The notes: generated by a model not told the origin, from the sequence alone. A stretch of DNA of 64,000 bases from Thozetella sp. PMI_491 (GCA_021432635.1 MU270035.1:939829-1003828), one strand, 5' to 3'; shown: positions 47,124 through 59,314, counted from the first letter of the stretch. Program-made: numbers and translations.

Positions 47124-48251
47124 ATGGCGGCCACGCGACATCCGACGATACAAACGCCGTATCTGGACAGGGCCGGCGCCGGGGTCCATCCTCTGACCAA
47201 CTACCTCCTCCGGTTGATGGACCTCAAGGCCTCCAACCTGTGCCTAAGCGCTGACGTCCACAGCGCCCGGGAGCTACTCTATATTGCAGACAAGGTCGGG
47301 CCGTCTATTGTCGTGCTCAAGACACACTATGACTTGATTGCCGGGTGGGACTACAACCCACAGACCGGCACTGGTGCGAGGCTGGCGTCCCTAGCTCGGA
47401 AGCATGGCTTTCTCATCTTCGAGGACCGCAAGTTTGTCGACATAGGCAAGACGGTCCAGATGCAGTACACGGCCGGGACGGCGCGTATAATAGACTGGGC
47501 ACACATCACCAACGCCAACATAGACGCCGGCAAGGACATGGTGAGGGCCATGGCCGAGGCTGCAGCTAAGTGGAGGGAGCGCATTAACTACGAAGTGAAG
47601 ACCTTGGTCACGGTTGGCACACCCGTTTCCGACACGTTCGATGACGCCGACGAGAATGGCGACTACCCTCGGAAATCGGAACCTGTGGAGCTCTCCAACC
47701 CCTATGGGCAGCGAGACATCGACGGGCGCAAAGGAAGCATCGTCTCCATCACCACCCTGACCCAGTCCTTCGAGCCGGCCGACTCTCCCCGGCTACCCAA
47801 GAGCATCTCCGAGGGGGACGAGCTCCTGTTTCCGGGGATCGAGGAAGCCCCGGTCGATCGTGGGCTGCTGTTGCTGGCTCAGATGTCCAGCAAGGGGTGT
47901 CTCATGACTAAAGAGTACACTCAGGCCTGCGTCGAGGCCGCGAGAGAAAACAGACAATTCGTCATGGGCTTCGTCTCCCAAGAGAGCCTTAACTCGGCTG
48001 CGGACGATAATTTCATCCACATGACCCCCGGCTGCAAGCTGCCGCCCGAGGGAGACGAGGAGAACGGACACATGGAAGGCGACGGCCTCGGACAGCAATA
48101 TAACACGCCGGCGAAACTGATCGCCATCCAAGGCACCGATATCGTCATTGTGGGCAGGGGCATCATCACGGCTGGAGACCCCCAGTCGGAAGCCGAGCGA
48201 TACAGGAGAAAGGCGTGGAAGGCGTACTTATCGCGGGTCCAGTCCAGCTAA
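47124..48251 (+). CDS. pyr4: Orotidine 5'-phosphate decarboxylase
   Basis: Last step of UMP synthesis (OMP to UMP plus CO2), cytosolic. Single exon, 375 aa. The active-site residues are all present: D44 (LSADVHS), K66 (VVLKTHYD), and the DxKxxD triad D101-K103-D106 in [12 protein letters not shown], where K103 protonates the vinyl carbanion. The barrel continues with [45 protein letters not shown], and the phosphate loop [26 protein letters not shown]. Compared with yeast Ura3 (267 aa), there is an insertion of roughly 90 residues (about 165-255, rich in Asp/Ser/Pro, [19 protein letters not shown]). This is the usual Pezizomycotina insertion. Family and completeness are certain. Confidence 0.98.
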   Translation: MAATRHPTIQTPYLDRAGAGVHPLTNYLLRLMDLKASNLCLSADVHSARELLYIADKVGPSIVVLKTHYDLIAGWDYNPQTGTGARLASLARKHGFLIFEDRKFVDIGKTVQMQYTAGTARIIDWAHITNANIDAGKDMVRAMAEAAAKWRERINYEVKTLVTVGTPVSDTFDDADENGDYPRKSEPVELSNPYGQRDIDGRKGSIVSITTLTQSFEPADSPRLPKSISEGDELLFPGIEEAPVDRGLLLLAQMSSKGCLMTKEYTQACVEAARENRQFVMGFVSQESLNSAADDNFIHMTPGCKLPPEGDEENGHMEGDGLGQQYNTPAKLIAIQGTDIVIVGRGIITAGDPQSEAERYRRKAWKAYLSRVQSS

Positions 48252-49366
48252 AAGAGCAGGTTAGATATGTGTACACACAGTACTTCCCATCCTCCAGGGC
48301 TAGGAACGGCGGGCGCGGGTGCTTGGGAGGGAAGGCAACGGGGACAGGGGGACAGGCTTTGAAAAAGTGAGAATTGCCGACGGAGAAGAAAAGAAGAGGG
48401 AACGGCTATATATGCCAGGGAGTCGGGTTCTGGAGGCGGTGCCTAGTAATGCAGACTGGGCTATCTATCCCCCTCTTACGTATGCGTTTATTCGCCTTGG
48501 AATATGACGGCGCAAGGATCCGTGAGCCTTGCTTACACACCTTACCCTTCCCGCCTTCCCAGACGCCTCCATTGCGCCCTGTCTCAATGGCCCATTGCTC
48601 CTCGCGCGACGGGGCCGGCCTGTGGCCGCTACGCTACCATGCACCCGACCGGCGAAAGGGCAGCCCGCCAGGGGACGCACAGCGCAGCCGGGTTTGAGGG
48701 AGATAATGCTGGCTTTATCTCCGGACGGCTGGCCGCCGTAGCTCCTGCTGCTTGTTTGCTGCAAGTCGCACCGGTGACCACTCCTCTGTGCACTTGTTCT
48801 GCACTTATTCCTTAGGTGGCATGGCCTGGTCAGACTTCTCTTGCCCTACGTCGGCCATCGACAACACCTGCCTGCGCGCAAGGGGTAAGCACCTACCTCA
48901 CGTATCAGCAAGGTACGGATAGACCGGTACCTAGTAGCAGATGTTTTGTGCCGCCAGCCTCGACCTGTTCAAGCCGTCTAAGTGGGCCGCTTCTCGTACC
49001 GGTGCAATCCGTGCTCCGCTTGTTGGAGAAGAGTTGGGGGTTCCTCGAGGAAGAGGCCGTCGAGGCCCACACTTGTGCGGATGTGGGGAGCTGGCCAGGG
49101 TTTCTTGACCAACGGCTTGCTGCTGACATACTCCCCCCAGAGAGGACGAAAAGTCCGTCCTCTCTGCCGTCGACTTGGACTCTTTTCTTCCAGTCTCCCT
49201 CCCTTCTCCTTTCTGCTACCGGATCCGCTCCTAGGCCCCGGGAGCATCGTCGCGGCTTGCTCGAGCGCACGCGCCTCAGGATTTTCGAACCGCCGCGGCA
49301 GCAGTCGTGCTTGCCGCTCCTAGTCAGCACCCCGCCCCGCCCAGCTGCGTTCTGACGTCGTCGCCA
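48252..49366. other. Intergenic between pyr4 and the Zn2Cys6 gene
   Basis: 1.1 kb holding the pyr4 3' UTR and the leader of the next gene. A frame of about 180 codons from a GTG (48816) ends 11 bp before the next ATG, but it has no motif and no supported start. Confidence 0.55.
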
Positions 49367-51931
49367 ATGTCCTCGACCAGCCCGGACGAGAGCCCTGCGC
49401 CAGCTTCGGCCTATCCGCCCTTCCCCGAGCCCGAAGACACCAAGGCGGGGCGATCACGGGTCGAAGAAGAGTCTGGGCAGAAGCCACCGCCAAGGAAGCG
49501 CCGGCGCGTCGTGATCTCCTGCACCGAATGTCACCGCAGGAAGCAAAAGGTGGGTGCATGCGTGCCCCAGGCCCAGGCCCAACCCCAGCTCGGCGATATC
49601 CCACTGTGGTATCCATCAACCCAACGGTGCGTCGCGCGCTGACCTTTGGTTCGGTTCCCTGCCGAGTAGTGCGATCGCAAGCTACCATGCACCAACTGCG
49701 TGTCGAGAAACAAGCAGGATGTATGCCAATACGACAGCCTGGCCCCGACGGCCAAGGAGCGGCGAAAGAACAGCGGCGCGGAAGACGGCTCGCCTGGCCA
49801 GGAGCCTACTGGGAACATCCCAACCAAGGTGGCCGATTTTGGCTACTCGCAGACCGGTACTTCGACCCTCGGCTTCCTCAAGAAAATTGAAGACGTGAAC
49901 CCCGACGAACCGCTGTCAAGACTCCCCCCGGAAGCCCCCCACCAGAACGACCACTTCAATACCAAGGAACGGTATAGGAGCCTCATACGCCAGCTTCCCG
50001 CCCGCTTGTATATTGATAAGCTCGTCGACATCTACTTCAAGGAGTTCAATTGGCAGTATTACGCGCTGGACCGAGACATATTTGACAAACAGCTGGCGGA
50101 ATGGTACTCGCTTCCTTTCAGCCTCCTCGCCAACAACGGGCCGCAAGCCCTCTCCCCCGACCTCCGCCCCTTCCCGGCATTGCTGTTCCACGTACTCGCG
50201 ACGTCGCTCCTAATATTACCCTCAGGCCCGGACCCGACGTTTGACTCGCTCAAGTACGCGGGGAACATGACATTTGAAGACATTGCCGTCGACTACAGCG
50301 AGTCCGGGGTTGCGATTTTGTCTCTGCTCGGGAAGCGGCAAATGTCCATCACCACAGTCCTCGCCGGCTTCGTGAGGGCTGCTTTTCTGAAATATGTCGC
50401 TCTCGTCACGGAAGCGGTAATACATCTCTCCTTAGACTGCACTATCTATAGGGCTCGTGCTGACATCGCGCTGGGGTGCATTAGTGGCATGCCATTGGCT
50501 CAGCTATTCGGGATGCCCAAGAAATTGGCCTTCATCGGGACAGTCTAGACCCAAAGCCCAGCATCGATGATGCCGAGGCAGTGCTCGAGAACCAGTGGGA
50601 GATTCAACGCCGACGAAGGCTGTGGATGATCCTCGCAAGCTGGGATGTACACACCGGCGCCGTTCTGGGCCGGCCAACGACGATCGACTCGACTGCGACG
50701 CCGCCGACCCTACCGATCGATGCCCCAATCCCAAAAGACAGATCCAAGACACCTGTACGGGAGCGGGATGAAGACAGCCCTCCCACTCCTCTCACTCGCT
50801 CCATCTGGGCCTACCGTCTCATGGCCCCCTTGCGAGAGGTGCTTGATCTCGAGAAAGAAGGACCCTGTCCCAAAGATTTCACAAAGGTCGACAAACTGCA
50901 CCAGAAGTTTAGGGACCTCGACGCGGAAACCCTCTCTGTCTTCCGAATAGAGAACCCGGACACCAGGTACGACGGCTTGCCGGACTGCTACTGGCTCCCG
51001 TCCGTCCGAGCCATGATATCGCAGATCATATGCTTCAATCTTATCGCCTTGCACCGCCCATACATCTTTACGCGCCCCACGAGTCGGACAGAAGCGCTCA
51101 AAGCGAGCCTAGAGATGTTGCAGACCCAGAGGGTCCAGTTCCAGTCCATGAGGCCACAGCAGTACAAGACGTGGGTGCAAGCCCCTCCCAATTCGTTCCC
51201 TTTCCGAGGACTAACTCTCCCTCTCTAGCTTCTCGTTGTTCTTCGGGACTTTCGATGCCATCGTTTTGATGGCTTCTATCTATATCCTGTTCCCCAAAGA
51301 GCACCCAGAACTCGTGCAAGATGCTATTCGGCACTTTCGCTGGGCGGCCGAGAGATTCGAGGCCATGTCGGAGCGCAACGCATTGGCCAAAGCCGCCTTG
51401 GGAGTCCTACAGGCCATCTACCTCCGCCTCAAGAAGTCCTTAGGTCTCAGCTGCCAGGCTGCCAGCGCTATGATGGTGAGCGAGTCAGGCAAGCCATCCA
51501 TCCTGACATGCCCTCAGGCAGCGGGAAACGGCACATGCGGGAGCGACAGCCCTGGAGAGTCATCTCTGCAGTCCAACGATGCCACTAGCGGCGCAACCCG
51601 CAGCAGCATCGATGGCTCGGTCGTCAGCACGGTTTCCTCCCTCACGCCGGCCACGAGCGAGATTTACTCGGCACCCACGGCCAGTGCGGCAACCGAAGCT
51701 GGATTTGACTGGATGCCCACCGATATCTCGTGGGCCAACTTGCAGCCAATCTACGCAACTGGCGATCTCGTATACAACGATCTGGTTGGAACGCGGGACG
51801 ACAATTCGTTCTCTCAATGGGTGGCGATCGAGCCGAGTTTGATGAGCGACCCCTCGCAGCCATGGCAGTTCGACGGCGATTTCGGTAACGATAGCGTCTG
51901 GAACTTGCTGAACCAATACGCGCCTCCTTAG
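49367..51931 (+). CDS. Zn2Cys6 transcription factor with fungal-specific TF domain
   Basis: Four exons: 49367-49549, 49670-50416, 50485-51170, 51229-51931; product 772 aa. The zinc cluster is C52-x2-C55-x6-C62-x5-C68-x2-C71-x8-C80 (SCTECHRRKQKCDRKLPCTNCVSRNKQDVC). The first intron falls just before C62, a common place in this family. A basic patch (PPRKRRR) precedes the cluster and may be the nuclear signal. The middle homology region spans about 165-560: WHAIGSAIRDAQEIGLHRD, NQWEIQRRRRLWMILASWDVHTGAVLGRPTTID, and CFNLIALHRPYIF. The C-terminal 150 residues are Ser/Thr-rich and end in an acidic/aromatic stretch (SLMSDPSQPWQFDGDFGNDSVWNLLNQY) that looks like an activation domain. The regulon is unknown. 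Homologues in yeast are too divergent for a name. Confidence 0.93.
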
Positions 51932-53050
51932 CCTGTGGGCAAGTGTTCATACAAGACGTCGGGGTTGTAAATCAGCATGTAGAGAGGGCAATCTCCAGGA
52001 CTCCCTTGGCCCTCGTGCCTATCCGCTCAGGACTTCGTTCTAATACCATCCGGAGCACAATTAAATAATTTCAAGGGATCTAGACATTATATGCACCGTG
52101 CATCAGGTCTCTGTTTTCCGGTCTGCCCGACGCGCTTAGACGATAATACCGTTACAGCGGCTGGGCTTCCGCCGCAGTCACCGCGGCTTAGTCTGGGAAA
52201 CGAAGCGGATAGAATGCCTTATATATCTACCTGCAAGGCTCCCTCGCCGCTCCAACTCCACGACCACGCCGCAACATATGATCCTGGGGTTCTTTGTCCA
52301 CGATTGAGAGCAGTGCGCATGTGGCCAATTTGCCTCCGCCGAGCTCACGCAAGCCCCTCTACGCATAACCTCCCCGGAAGCTTGCGGTCTCATGGGGTCT
52401 ACGCCGTGTTGCAGGATGAGTCGATCCTTCCCAGCGACTGTAGCCCCAGTATCCACCTCTCAAGACATTGGAACAAGGTCGTGTCCTGCCATTACTCATA
52501 GGTTAGAGACAAAGACCGCTTAGCGACACCGAAAACCAGCATCTTGCTCACATTCGGCAGTTTCTGCCCTCTCCGATCGCGCAGGATGGTGGAGGACTTA
52601 GGCTCTCCTAGGCGTCGTCAAGTCCACATAGCGTGACTGGCACTTAGCCGTTCGGACTGCTAGGATACCTGCCGAGCCGTGGGATTTAAGACTAAGATAG
52701 TGAGGGGGCGGCGCAAGAAACCATCGAGGCACAGGTGCAACCGCGCGTTCGGATTCGCTTTGCAGCAGAGGAGAGCAAGGCAGGACAAAGGAAAGCGCTG
52801 CCCAATACCGGTCGTTGGAAATGCTTAGATACCTAGATACTACTCCCTTTGAATCCACCATATCTGAAGCCCATTTTGATGACGAGACACAACATGTTCG
52901 CCATCCCCCTTCCCTTATCTCCCCTTTCGCTCACAGATGGGTAAAAGGTGAAAGGTAGAGAACGCCATTGATATGAGAGCCAAGAGTATGCCTCGCTTGT
53001 CCTTCAACATGCAACTGCCCATCTCTTCTTTTAGCAGGGGCTAGATGGGT
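51932..53050. other. Convergent intergenic region of 1.1 kb
   Basis: Between two 3' ends. A frame at 52091-52501 lacks motifs and overlaps an equally open antisense frame (52178-52456), so it is not called. Nothing else recognised. Confidence 0.5.
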
Positions 53051-56000
53051 TTACTGCACCATCACGTTCCTGAACGCATCAGATATCTCGCTCGCTGTTG
53101 GATGGGCTGCTTTTTCCACCACCGTTGACATGCCTTCGGCGATCCTATCCTCCATCAACTTGAGGAGGACAGGGGGCACCGTATCATCTGTCGCCCTGAT
53201 TGTGAGACGCACCATCTGCGAGTAGTAGAAGCGGTCAGCATTGATCCTAGAAGGTGCTGGCCAACTTTGGGAAATGTGGCGACCTACCTGAGTCCCATAG
53301 TTGGGCTCCAACCTCATAAGGCACCCAAACTTGCCACTCTCCGATGTATGAACCACACTTGCGCCGACAAAGTTTTTTTGGTTGGGGTCGACCCCGTGGA
53401 GGACTCCCCAGCGGAAGCCCTCCATAACTCTCCTCACAAAGGTCTCGTTGATCTCCCGCCCGCGGTCCCTGTTCGACGGGGCGAGGCTAATCACTTGTTG
53501 GGCTTCCCGGGGAGCACCGCCGATCTGCTTCCACCGCTTGAAGAAATCCTCAGCCGACAGCTCGGCGGCGTCCATGAATTTGTGTATCGTGACCGGTAGC
53601 TTGAGTGTGACGGCCTGAAGCGCGCCTGCCAGGTAGCTGATCCGGATGGTCGGGCTCTTCTCGAACGTCTTCTTGGCCTCGAACATGATGACCTGTTGGG
53701 ACTGCCCGCCTTGAGAGATCGTGGTGTCAGGAAGGCCCTTGATATCCCAGGTGAGCTTGCCGCTCTCGTTCTCATCAAGGTCTAGGGTCGTGGTGAAGGA
53801 GCTGATGAGTGCCGGAGTCTTATTGGTGAAGTACAAGATCAGGCAAGCCATCTGTCCGCGGTACTCAGACCTGACGCCAACCTGGAGCTGTCCGTCTTCA
53901 AACAACACGCCGTCTGCCTTGAGCAGGAGTCGGTTGAATCCTCTTTCCCACCCAGGTGACAGATGAGCGGCGCTGGCCAGGTTGGGCGGGGCCTTTAGCG
54001 TCTTCGCCTCCGCCGGTCCAAGATTGCTCAAATCCAGGCCCGCGAGGTCGTTGGCTGACGAGTGGCCGTTCGTTCCGCCGCTCACCTGCCCATTTCCGTT
54101 GGCCTGGGCATTCATACTGAAGGTTCTCCGTAGGCCCGGGTTCTTCGCCATGTTGAGTTCGGTGGCGTCCGAATTTGCATCCTTCCCACCCACGACCCAG
54201 GTCCGTTTATCACTAGTGTTGGCGTGCTTCTGGTGTAGCCGGGAAAGCAATGCCGATTGGCGTTCTGGGAAAGGAGGCATCTCATCGCACACGGTCCGGA
54301 GTAGATCGTCGGTCGGGAGGCTCGACAGGGCAAGGTACTCGCACGCCCGTTGCTGCAGCTCCGAGTCTAGCGTGTGGCTGTAGACATCGAAAATGCGGGT
54401 GAGTTGCGGTTTTATTTCGGGGAACAGGTTGACAAATTTGACAAAGCACGAGAGGATCATGGCTCGTGTGCTCGAAGAGCACGCAGCGAGCTTTCCTTGC
54501 AGGGCTATGAACTGCTCAATCGGACTGCAACCTTTCTCCTCGGCGACAAGATGGCCAAACTCGCCAAGGATGTAGGCGCCGATTTTGACCAACGTCTCAT
54601 GAACATGGTCCTGCTTGACGTAGTGCAACGTGTTCTGCGCCGCGTACACTTGAAGCTCCTCATTGTTGGTGATGATCTGGATGACGCGCTGCCAAACCTC
54701 GTCGCTAACGTGGTCCCCGGCCATGGCGATCAGACGAAGTGATATATCGACATACCACTGGACATCCGTAGCATATTTTTCAGTGAGAATCGCGATCTTG
54801 AGCACCATTTCCTCCCTGATGGCGAAGTCGGCGTTCTGGAGATAGTGGAGCAGCTCACCGACGATCGGCTGGGCGTTCGACGAGTCGCACATGCTGTACA
54901 AAAGATCGAGTCCTTTGCGCCGAACACTAATATCTCGATCCTTGAGGGATCCCAGGATGACCTCCTGGTGCTGCTTGATGGGGTCGAGCGTGTCGGCGCG
55001 AGCCGCCAAGTGCGTCATGGCATCGAGACCCAGGTACCGCACGTTGGTTTCCCTGGATTGGATGAAGCGACCTAGCCTCGACGAGATTTGCTTCATCAAT
55101 GCATGCTCGGTGTCGAGGTGGATGATGAGATTGATGGCCTCGAAGAGCACTGCATTCTGGGCATTGTTCTGCTGCACATTCTTGTTCGTTTCCATGGCTA
55201 GGTTCAATATCTTCTGCAGCGACTCCCTGATCATATCTCGCACATGGCTGTCATCTGCCGTGGATGAGAATTTGGAATGACGGGGCCGGGGAGGAGCGGG
55301 AGGACTTACCAGACGGAGGGAAGTACTGGAGCAGCCTCAAGAGCTTGACCTGAATCCAGGGGCACGGGACCTTGTAATACAGATAGTCGGAACTGTACTC
55401 TCCGTCGACGACGACGCGTTTTAATCGCCCTGCAGCCTTAGGGTAGGCGCCCTTGTACTGGTCCAGGTTGTCTTGGGCCAGGGCCATGACCAGAGACGTG
55501 ACCGACAGGGCAACACCCAAGTCTACGTCGTCCATCAGGGATATTATTCTCTCCGCCCATTGAGGCTGCACGATGCCTGAATCTTTACGGTATAGCCTCA
55601 GCAGAGTGAGGGCAGCCTTCTTCTTCACGAAGGCCTTGGATGTCCTGCTCATGTGTTAGCAGCTCCCGTGAAGACCTTCTGGCTTCTCCGTCCAGGCTAC
55701 CGGCTGACGAGACGCAGCTAGGGAACCTACGGAGATATCAAGAGCCGGTGCACTTCTGGGCTTAAAGATTCGCCCATCTCCCTGCCGCCCACATTGGCAA
55801 TGGCATGCAAGGCCAAGCAGTTGAAGAGCTCATTGTGATCGAGGAGGTCTTTCCGTATACTGTTCACGACAAGGTGGAGGAGCTCGTGTTTCTCGTGCAG
55901 GAAGAGTGTCATGGCGAGATAACCGATCTGCTTCTCCGAGTACTTGTTGGCCGAGATGAGGTTCACGGCCTCGAGGTGACCGAAGTCGACATTCCAGCCA

Positions 56001-56351
56001 AGAATATAGATGTAGAGGAGCTTGCAGACGTATTTTTTCTTGTGATAGCCGCTTAAATTGCCATCTAATAGCATGTTAGTGAAGGGACTTCCCATCTTGG
56101 ATCCAGGAGGGGCGAACCTCGAAACTTTTGCCTGTGATGGAGAGCGCGGTCAGCCGGGATCGAAGAGAGCATGCCGACGAAGAACAGATGAAACCGTACC
56201 TAATGTTGGCCAGCTCCTTGTTGATTCTCTTCTCCTCCAGTTCACGAGCCCTCGCATTTCTCAAGTCTGCAATGAACTGCACCAGGCCTCGCATGTTGGA
56301 GTTGCTGCTACTCGAGCGGCCGAGAAACCCGCCGCCGGTGGAGGACGACAT
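53051..56351 (-). CDS. apl3: AP-2 complex subunit alpha (alpha-adaptin)
   Basis: Large subunit of the plasma-membrane clathrin adaptor AP-2. Six exons from the 5' end: 56351-56200, 56131-56118 (14 nt), 56064-55731, 55644-55310, 55254-53288, 53215-53051; product 988 aa. The adaptin trunk begins MRGLVQFIADLRNARARELEEKRINKELANIR. It continues through the micro-exon (QKFR) to DGNLSGYHKKKYVCKLLYIYILGWNVDFGHLEAVNLI and FVKKKAALTLLRLYRK. The lysines of GYHKKKYVCK match the alpha-adaptin phosphoinositide-binding site. The hinge is short and Asn/Gly-rich (about 680-720). The appendage follows (SEYRGQMACLILYFTNKTPALISSFTT..., platform FFKRWKQIGGAPREAQQVISL). The final exon encodes MVRLTIRATDDTVPPVLLKLMEDRI. 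The last intron is 72 bp and in frame. Confidence 0.96.
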
Positions 56352-57130
56352 GTTGAAAGATGGACGCGGCCTAAGTTCTTGGCCTTGACGTTGGTTTGGA
56401 TGTGGTTGGTTAGGTAAATACTTCTTTGTTGATGGTTAACCGTCCTCAGGCGCGACAGGGTGAGAGGACAACCATGTCAGCTCGCGACCAAGCGTCTCTC
56501 AGGATTGTTAGAACGACCTCGTCATGATGGACGGGGCTGATCATCCGTCAGCTGTCGGGGGCGCCGAAGGTCAATCCGAGGTTGTGGCCGAGCGATCGGC
56601 CCTGGGAAGTCGTGCGTTGGGGATGAGCGAGTTGGGAGGGCGGGAGCTTCGTCGGTCGGGAACGGGGATGTGGCCGCTGAGAGGGGAGGTGGGAGCGCGA
56701 AGGGGGATCAAGATTTCCAGACTGTAGTAGATTGTGGAGCGCGGTGGAGTTCCCATCCAGCCCGTAGCCTGCTCCGCTCCTGCCCCCAAACCACACCACC
56801 CGCTAGTTATCGCCGCACTCCACCCATTTCCTAGCGCTCAGACCGTTTCCTGTCCAGAGCTGCGAGCTGCCCCCCCAAAAGAATGCTTTCTAATCCGGCC
56901 ACAACCGACCTAAAGATCCAGACAGAGGGTACGAATCACCCAAGCCATTAGCAGTAGCTCTCTTCTTCACATCGGTGCACAACGTCTCTGGGCCTCTCTC
57001 CCTACGGATTTGTCCATTCGGCTAGACCAGCAATAAGTGAGCAGCATCGACCAGCATTTGTACGAATTGCGCCACCAAACTTCGACTGGCACCGTCGCAG
57101 AATGCTATACGGCTGCTTCTCGGTTGAAGG
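56352..57130. other. Divergent promoter region (AP-2 alpha / NDUFAF5)
   Basis: 779 bp shared upstream region. No separate gene, and no clear TATA box identified. Confidence 0.6.
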
Positions 57131-58284
57131 ATGAGGACTAGCCTGTTGAAAGGCTGCGCGCCGCGGTCAGGGGGACTGAGATCGACCCTCGTAGCCGTCC
57201 CTCAGCGACGGTTCTACGCCTTCCCGGCCGCTGGGGGTCCCATCTTCGAGGTCTTCAGCCGCAAGACGAAGTGGCTCCAGAAAGAATCCGCGGCCAGGAA
57301 TGCCGAGACGAGCAGGCAGGCTGACTACCTGAAAGACGAAGTTGCCACCCGACTTTGCGAGCGCCTTCTCGTGAGCTCTCCTCTCCGTCCTTTGTCGAGC
57401 CCCTTCTTGGGCGCGTTACTCCCCGTTGCGCCATCCCTCGCGAGACTAAAGTCCCCGGCTCCCAGGATATCAAGAGGCAGTTCCCCCGGGTCCTAGACCT
57501 CGGCGCAAACTCCTGTAACATCGCTCGAGCGCTGACACGGAAGAACCCCGATCCGGATCCAGCCAGGCCCATTTCACCTCCCATCGCCGCCAAGATTGGG
57601 GAGCTTGTTGCGGCCGAGTCATCACAGTCCCTCCTCTACCGCGATGCCGACTTGCCGTTTAATGAGGACATGAAGATTACACGGCACGTCCTAGACAACG
57701 AGGAAACCCTTCCTTTTGAACCGGGATCCTTCGATATGGTCATGAGCAACTTGAGCATGCACTGGGTGAATGACCTACCAGGGGTTCTCGCCCAGATCAA
57801 CAATCTTCTGAAGCCAGACTGCCCCTTCATAGGGGCTATGCTCGGAGGTGACACCCTGTTTGAGCTACGGACGTCTTTGCAGCTCGCCGAGCAGGAACGG
57901 AGGGGCGGTATCTCGCCCCATGTATCTCCACTGGCCGACGTTCGGGATGTAGGGGGACTGCTCCAGCGAGCGGGTTTCAAAATGCTGACGGTCGATGTTG
58001 ACGACATCATAGTCGACTACCCGGACACATTTGCTCTAATGCAGGATCTGCAGGCCATGGGCGAGAGCAACGCCGTCCTGGGGCGCGAGATGGGAGCCAT
58101 TAGGCGGGATGTGCTCCTCGCAAACGACGCCATCTACCGTGAGCTCCATGGAAACGAAGATGGGAGCATACCGGCCACCTTCCGTATCATCTACATGATA
58201 GGGTGGCACGACTCACCAGACCAGGCCAGGGCCCTTCCTCGCGGCAGCGGCGAGCTGAGTCTCAAAGATGCGTTGGAAAAATAG
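57131..58284 (+). CDS. ndufaf5: NDUFAF5-type mitochondrial methyltransferase-fold complex I assembly factor
   Basis: Homologue of human NDUFAF5, which hydroxylates an arginine of NDUFS7 during early complex I assembly despite its SAM-methyltransferase fold. Two exons, 57131-57370 and 57466-58284; product 352 aa. Residues 1-35 are basic, with Ser and hydrophobic residues and no acids (MRTSLLKGCAPRSGGLRSTLV...QRRFYAFP), a good mitochondrial presequence. IFEVFSRKTKWLQKESAARN follows, matching the family segment before the Rossmann fold. Motif I is VLDLGANSCNIARAL (about 89-103). Later motifs are PFEPGSFDMVMSNLSMHWVNDLPG and FIGAMLGGDTLFELRTSLQLAEQERRGGISPHVSPLADVRDVGGLLQRAGFKMLTVDVDDI. The SNLSMHWVNDLPG block is characteristic. 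The gene is complete. Confidence 0.95.
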
Positions 58285-58603
58285 AACTCTATGCATGGTT
58301 TGACGAGCAGCCAGCCAGCATCAATCATCACGTGTACTATAGCTCTGCAAGATACCCTGTTATAAGCAGCTGCTAGTATCCTCTAGCCTGCCTGTGCCAC
58401 TATCCGTCCTTCCATCTATATCTTTTGTCTGGGCCGTGCTCTAGTGGCCTTGACGGCCGCGTATGGGCTGAAACCACAAACCACAATCTCCAGGGACAGA
58501 CTCAAAAGGAGGTTTTGGTCGTAGGGGACCAAATGATCAGGGTTAATCCTTTCAGTGTAGTCACAAGTTTGAATCCCCTGACCTCCGTTTGCCCAGCACC
58601 TTC
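58285..58603. other. Convergent intergenic region with a tRNA-like fold
   Basis: 319 bp between two 3' ends. Positions 58508-58586 can pair as a 7-bp acceptor-like stem and a 5-bp D-arm-like hairpin, with a TTTGAAT loop, but the T-stem does not pair. It is reported as an observation, not as a tRNA gene. Confidence 0.5.
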
Positions 58604-59314
58604 TCATACTCTCCGCCAGTCGGTCATGACCCGTACTATGCAGCCCTGGCCAGCAATATCAACCACTTTCTCGTGCCAGCTGAGGAGAACGCTCATGGCG
58701 GCGCCCGTCGACTCGTTCGCCGCTCCAGGCCGGGAACCGACCTGGCTGAATCCGGTCGATTGGTGAGCCAGTCGCGTGGGGGTTCGGGGGGCGCTTCCAC
58801 CCGAGGAAGTTGAAGCCATGCCTTTATACCTGACGAGCACGAGATCAGTCGGCAATCTTCCATGGAGAATTATTTAAGTTTGAAGAGGACGAGATTTCAA
58901 TGTAAATTATTGGCAGAGAAAGGGGGCTCACAGGTACTTCATGAGGACGTCCAAGCACTCGGCGCCGCCCTCTGCCCCATAGATCCGCTGGAGCATAGGG
59001 GTCATCTCGCTCGCTTTAATTGACTGGAGCACCTCGATGACAGTCTGCAAGTGACCCTCCTTCGCAATGTCCGGCCCGTTGTATACTGGGGACTCGAGAG
59101 CTCCGCGCAGTGCACCTTCTGCATCGCCACCCCTCAGGAGTTGGCGGACCTGGCCGTTGAGTTGGCGCACCTCGGCCTCACTGATCTCGGGCAGTGGAGG
59201 GTGGAGAGTTGACGTGTCAAAGTTGAGGCTCGAGTCCTCGGTTAGGGCATCGATATTGATGGTGCGCCAGGCATCGCTGAGCGAAGAGGCCGTGTGCTGC
59301 TGGATGATAGACAT
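58604..59314 (-). CDS. arc15: Arp2/3 complex 16-kDa subunit (ARPC5/Arc15)
   Basis: Structural subunit of the Arp2/3 actin-branching complex at endocytic patches. Two exons from the 5' end: 59314-58932 and 58829-58604; product 202 aa. It starts MSIIQQHTASSLSDAWRTINIDAL. Helical ARPC5 segments follow: LNGQVRQLLRGGDAEGALRGALESPVY and AKEGHLQTVIEVLQSIKASEMTPMLQRIYG, then ECLDVLMKYLYKGM across the intron. The end, SVLLSWHEKVVDIAGQGCIVRVMTDWRRV, is the conserved C-terminal helix region. Between YKGM and SVLLSW lies a Ser/Gly/Thr/Pro-rich loop of about 38 residues (STSSGGSAPRTPTRLAHQST...). It is absent from animal ARPC5, but a loop here is usual in filamentous fungi. The splice (gtgagc...gtcag) restores the Leu codon in MKYLYKG. 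Confidence 0.96.

Noticed and set aside
48816-49355. 180-codon frame just upstream of the Zn2Cys6 start, possible long uORF
   Set aside because: Opens with GTG, has no conserved content, and fungal uORFs are normally short.
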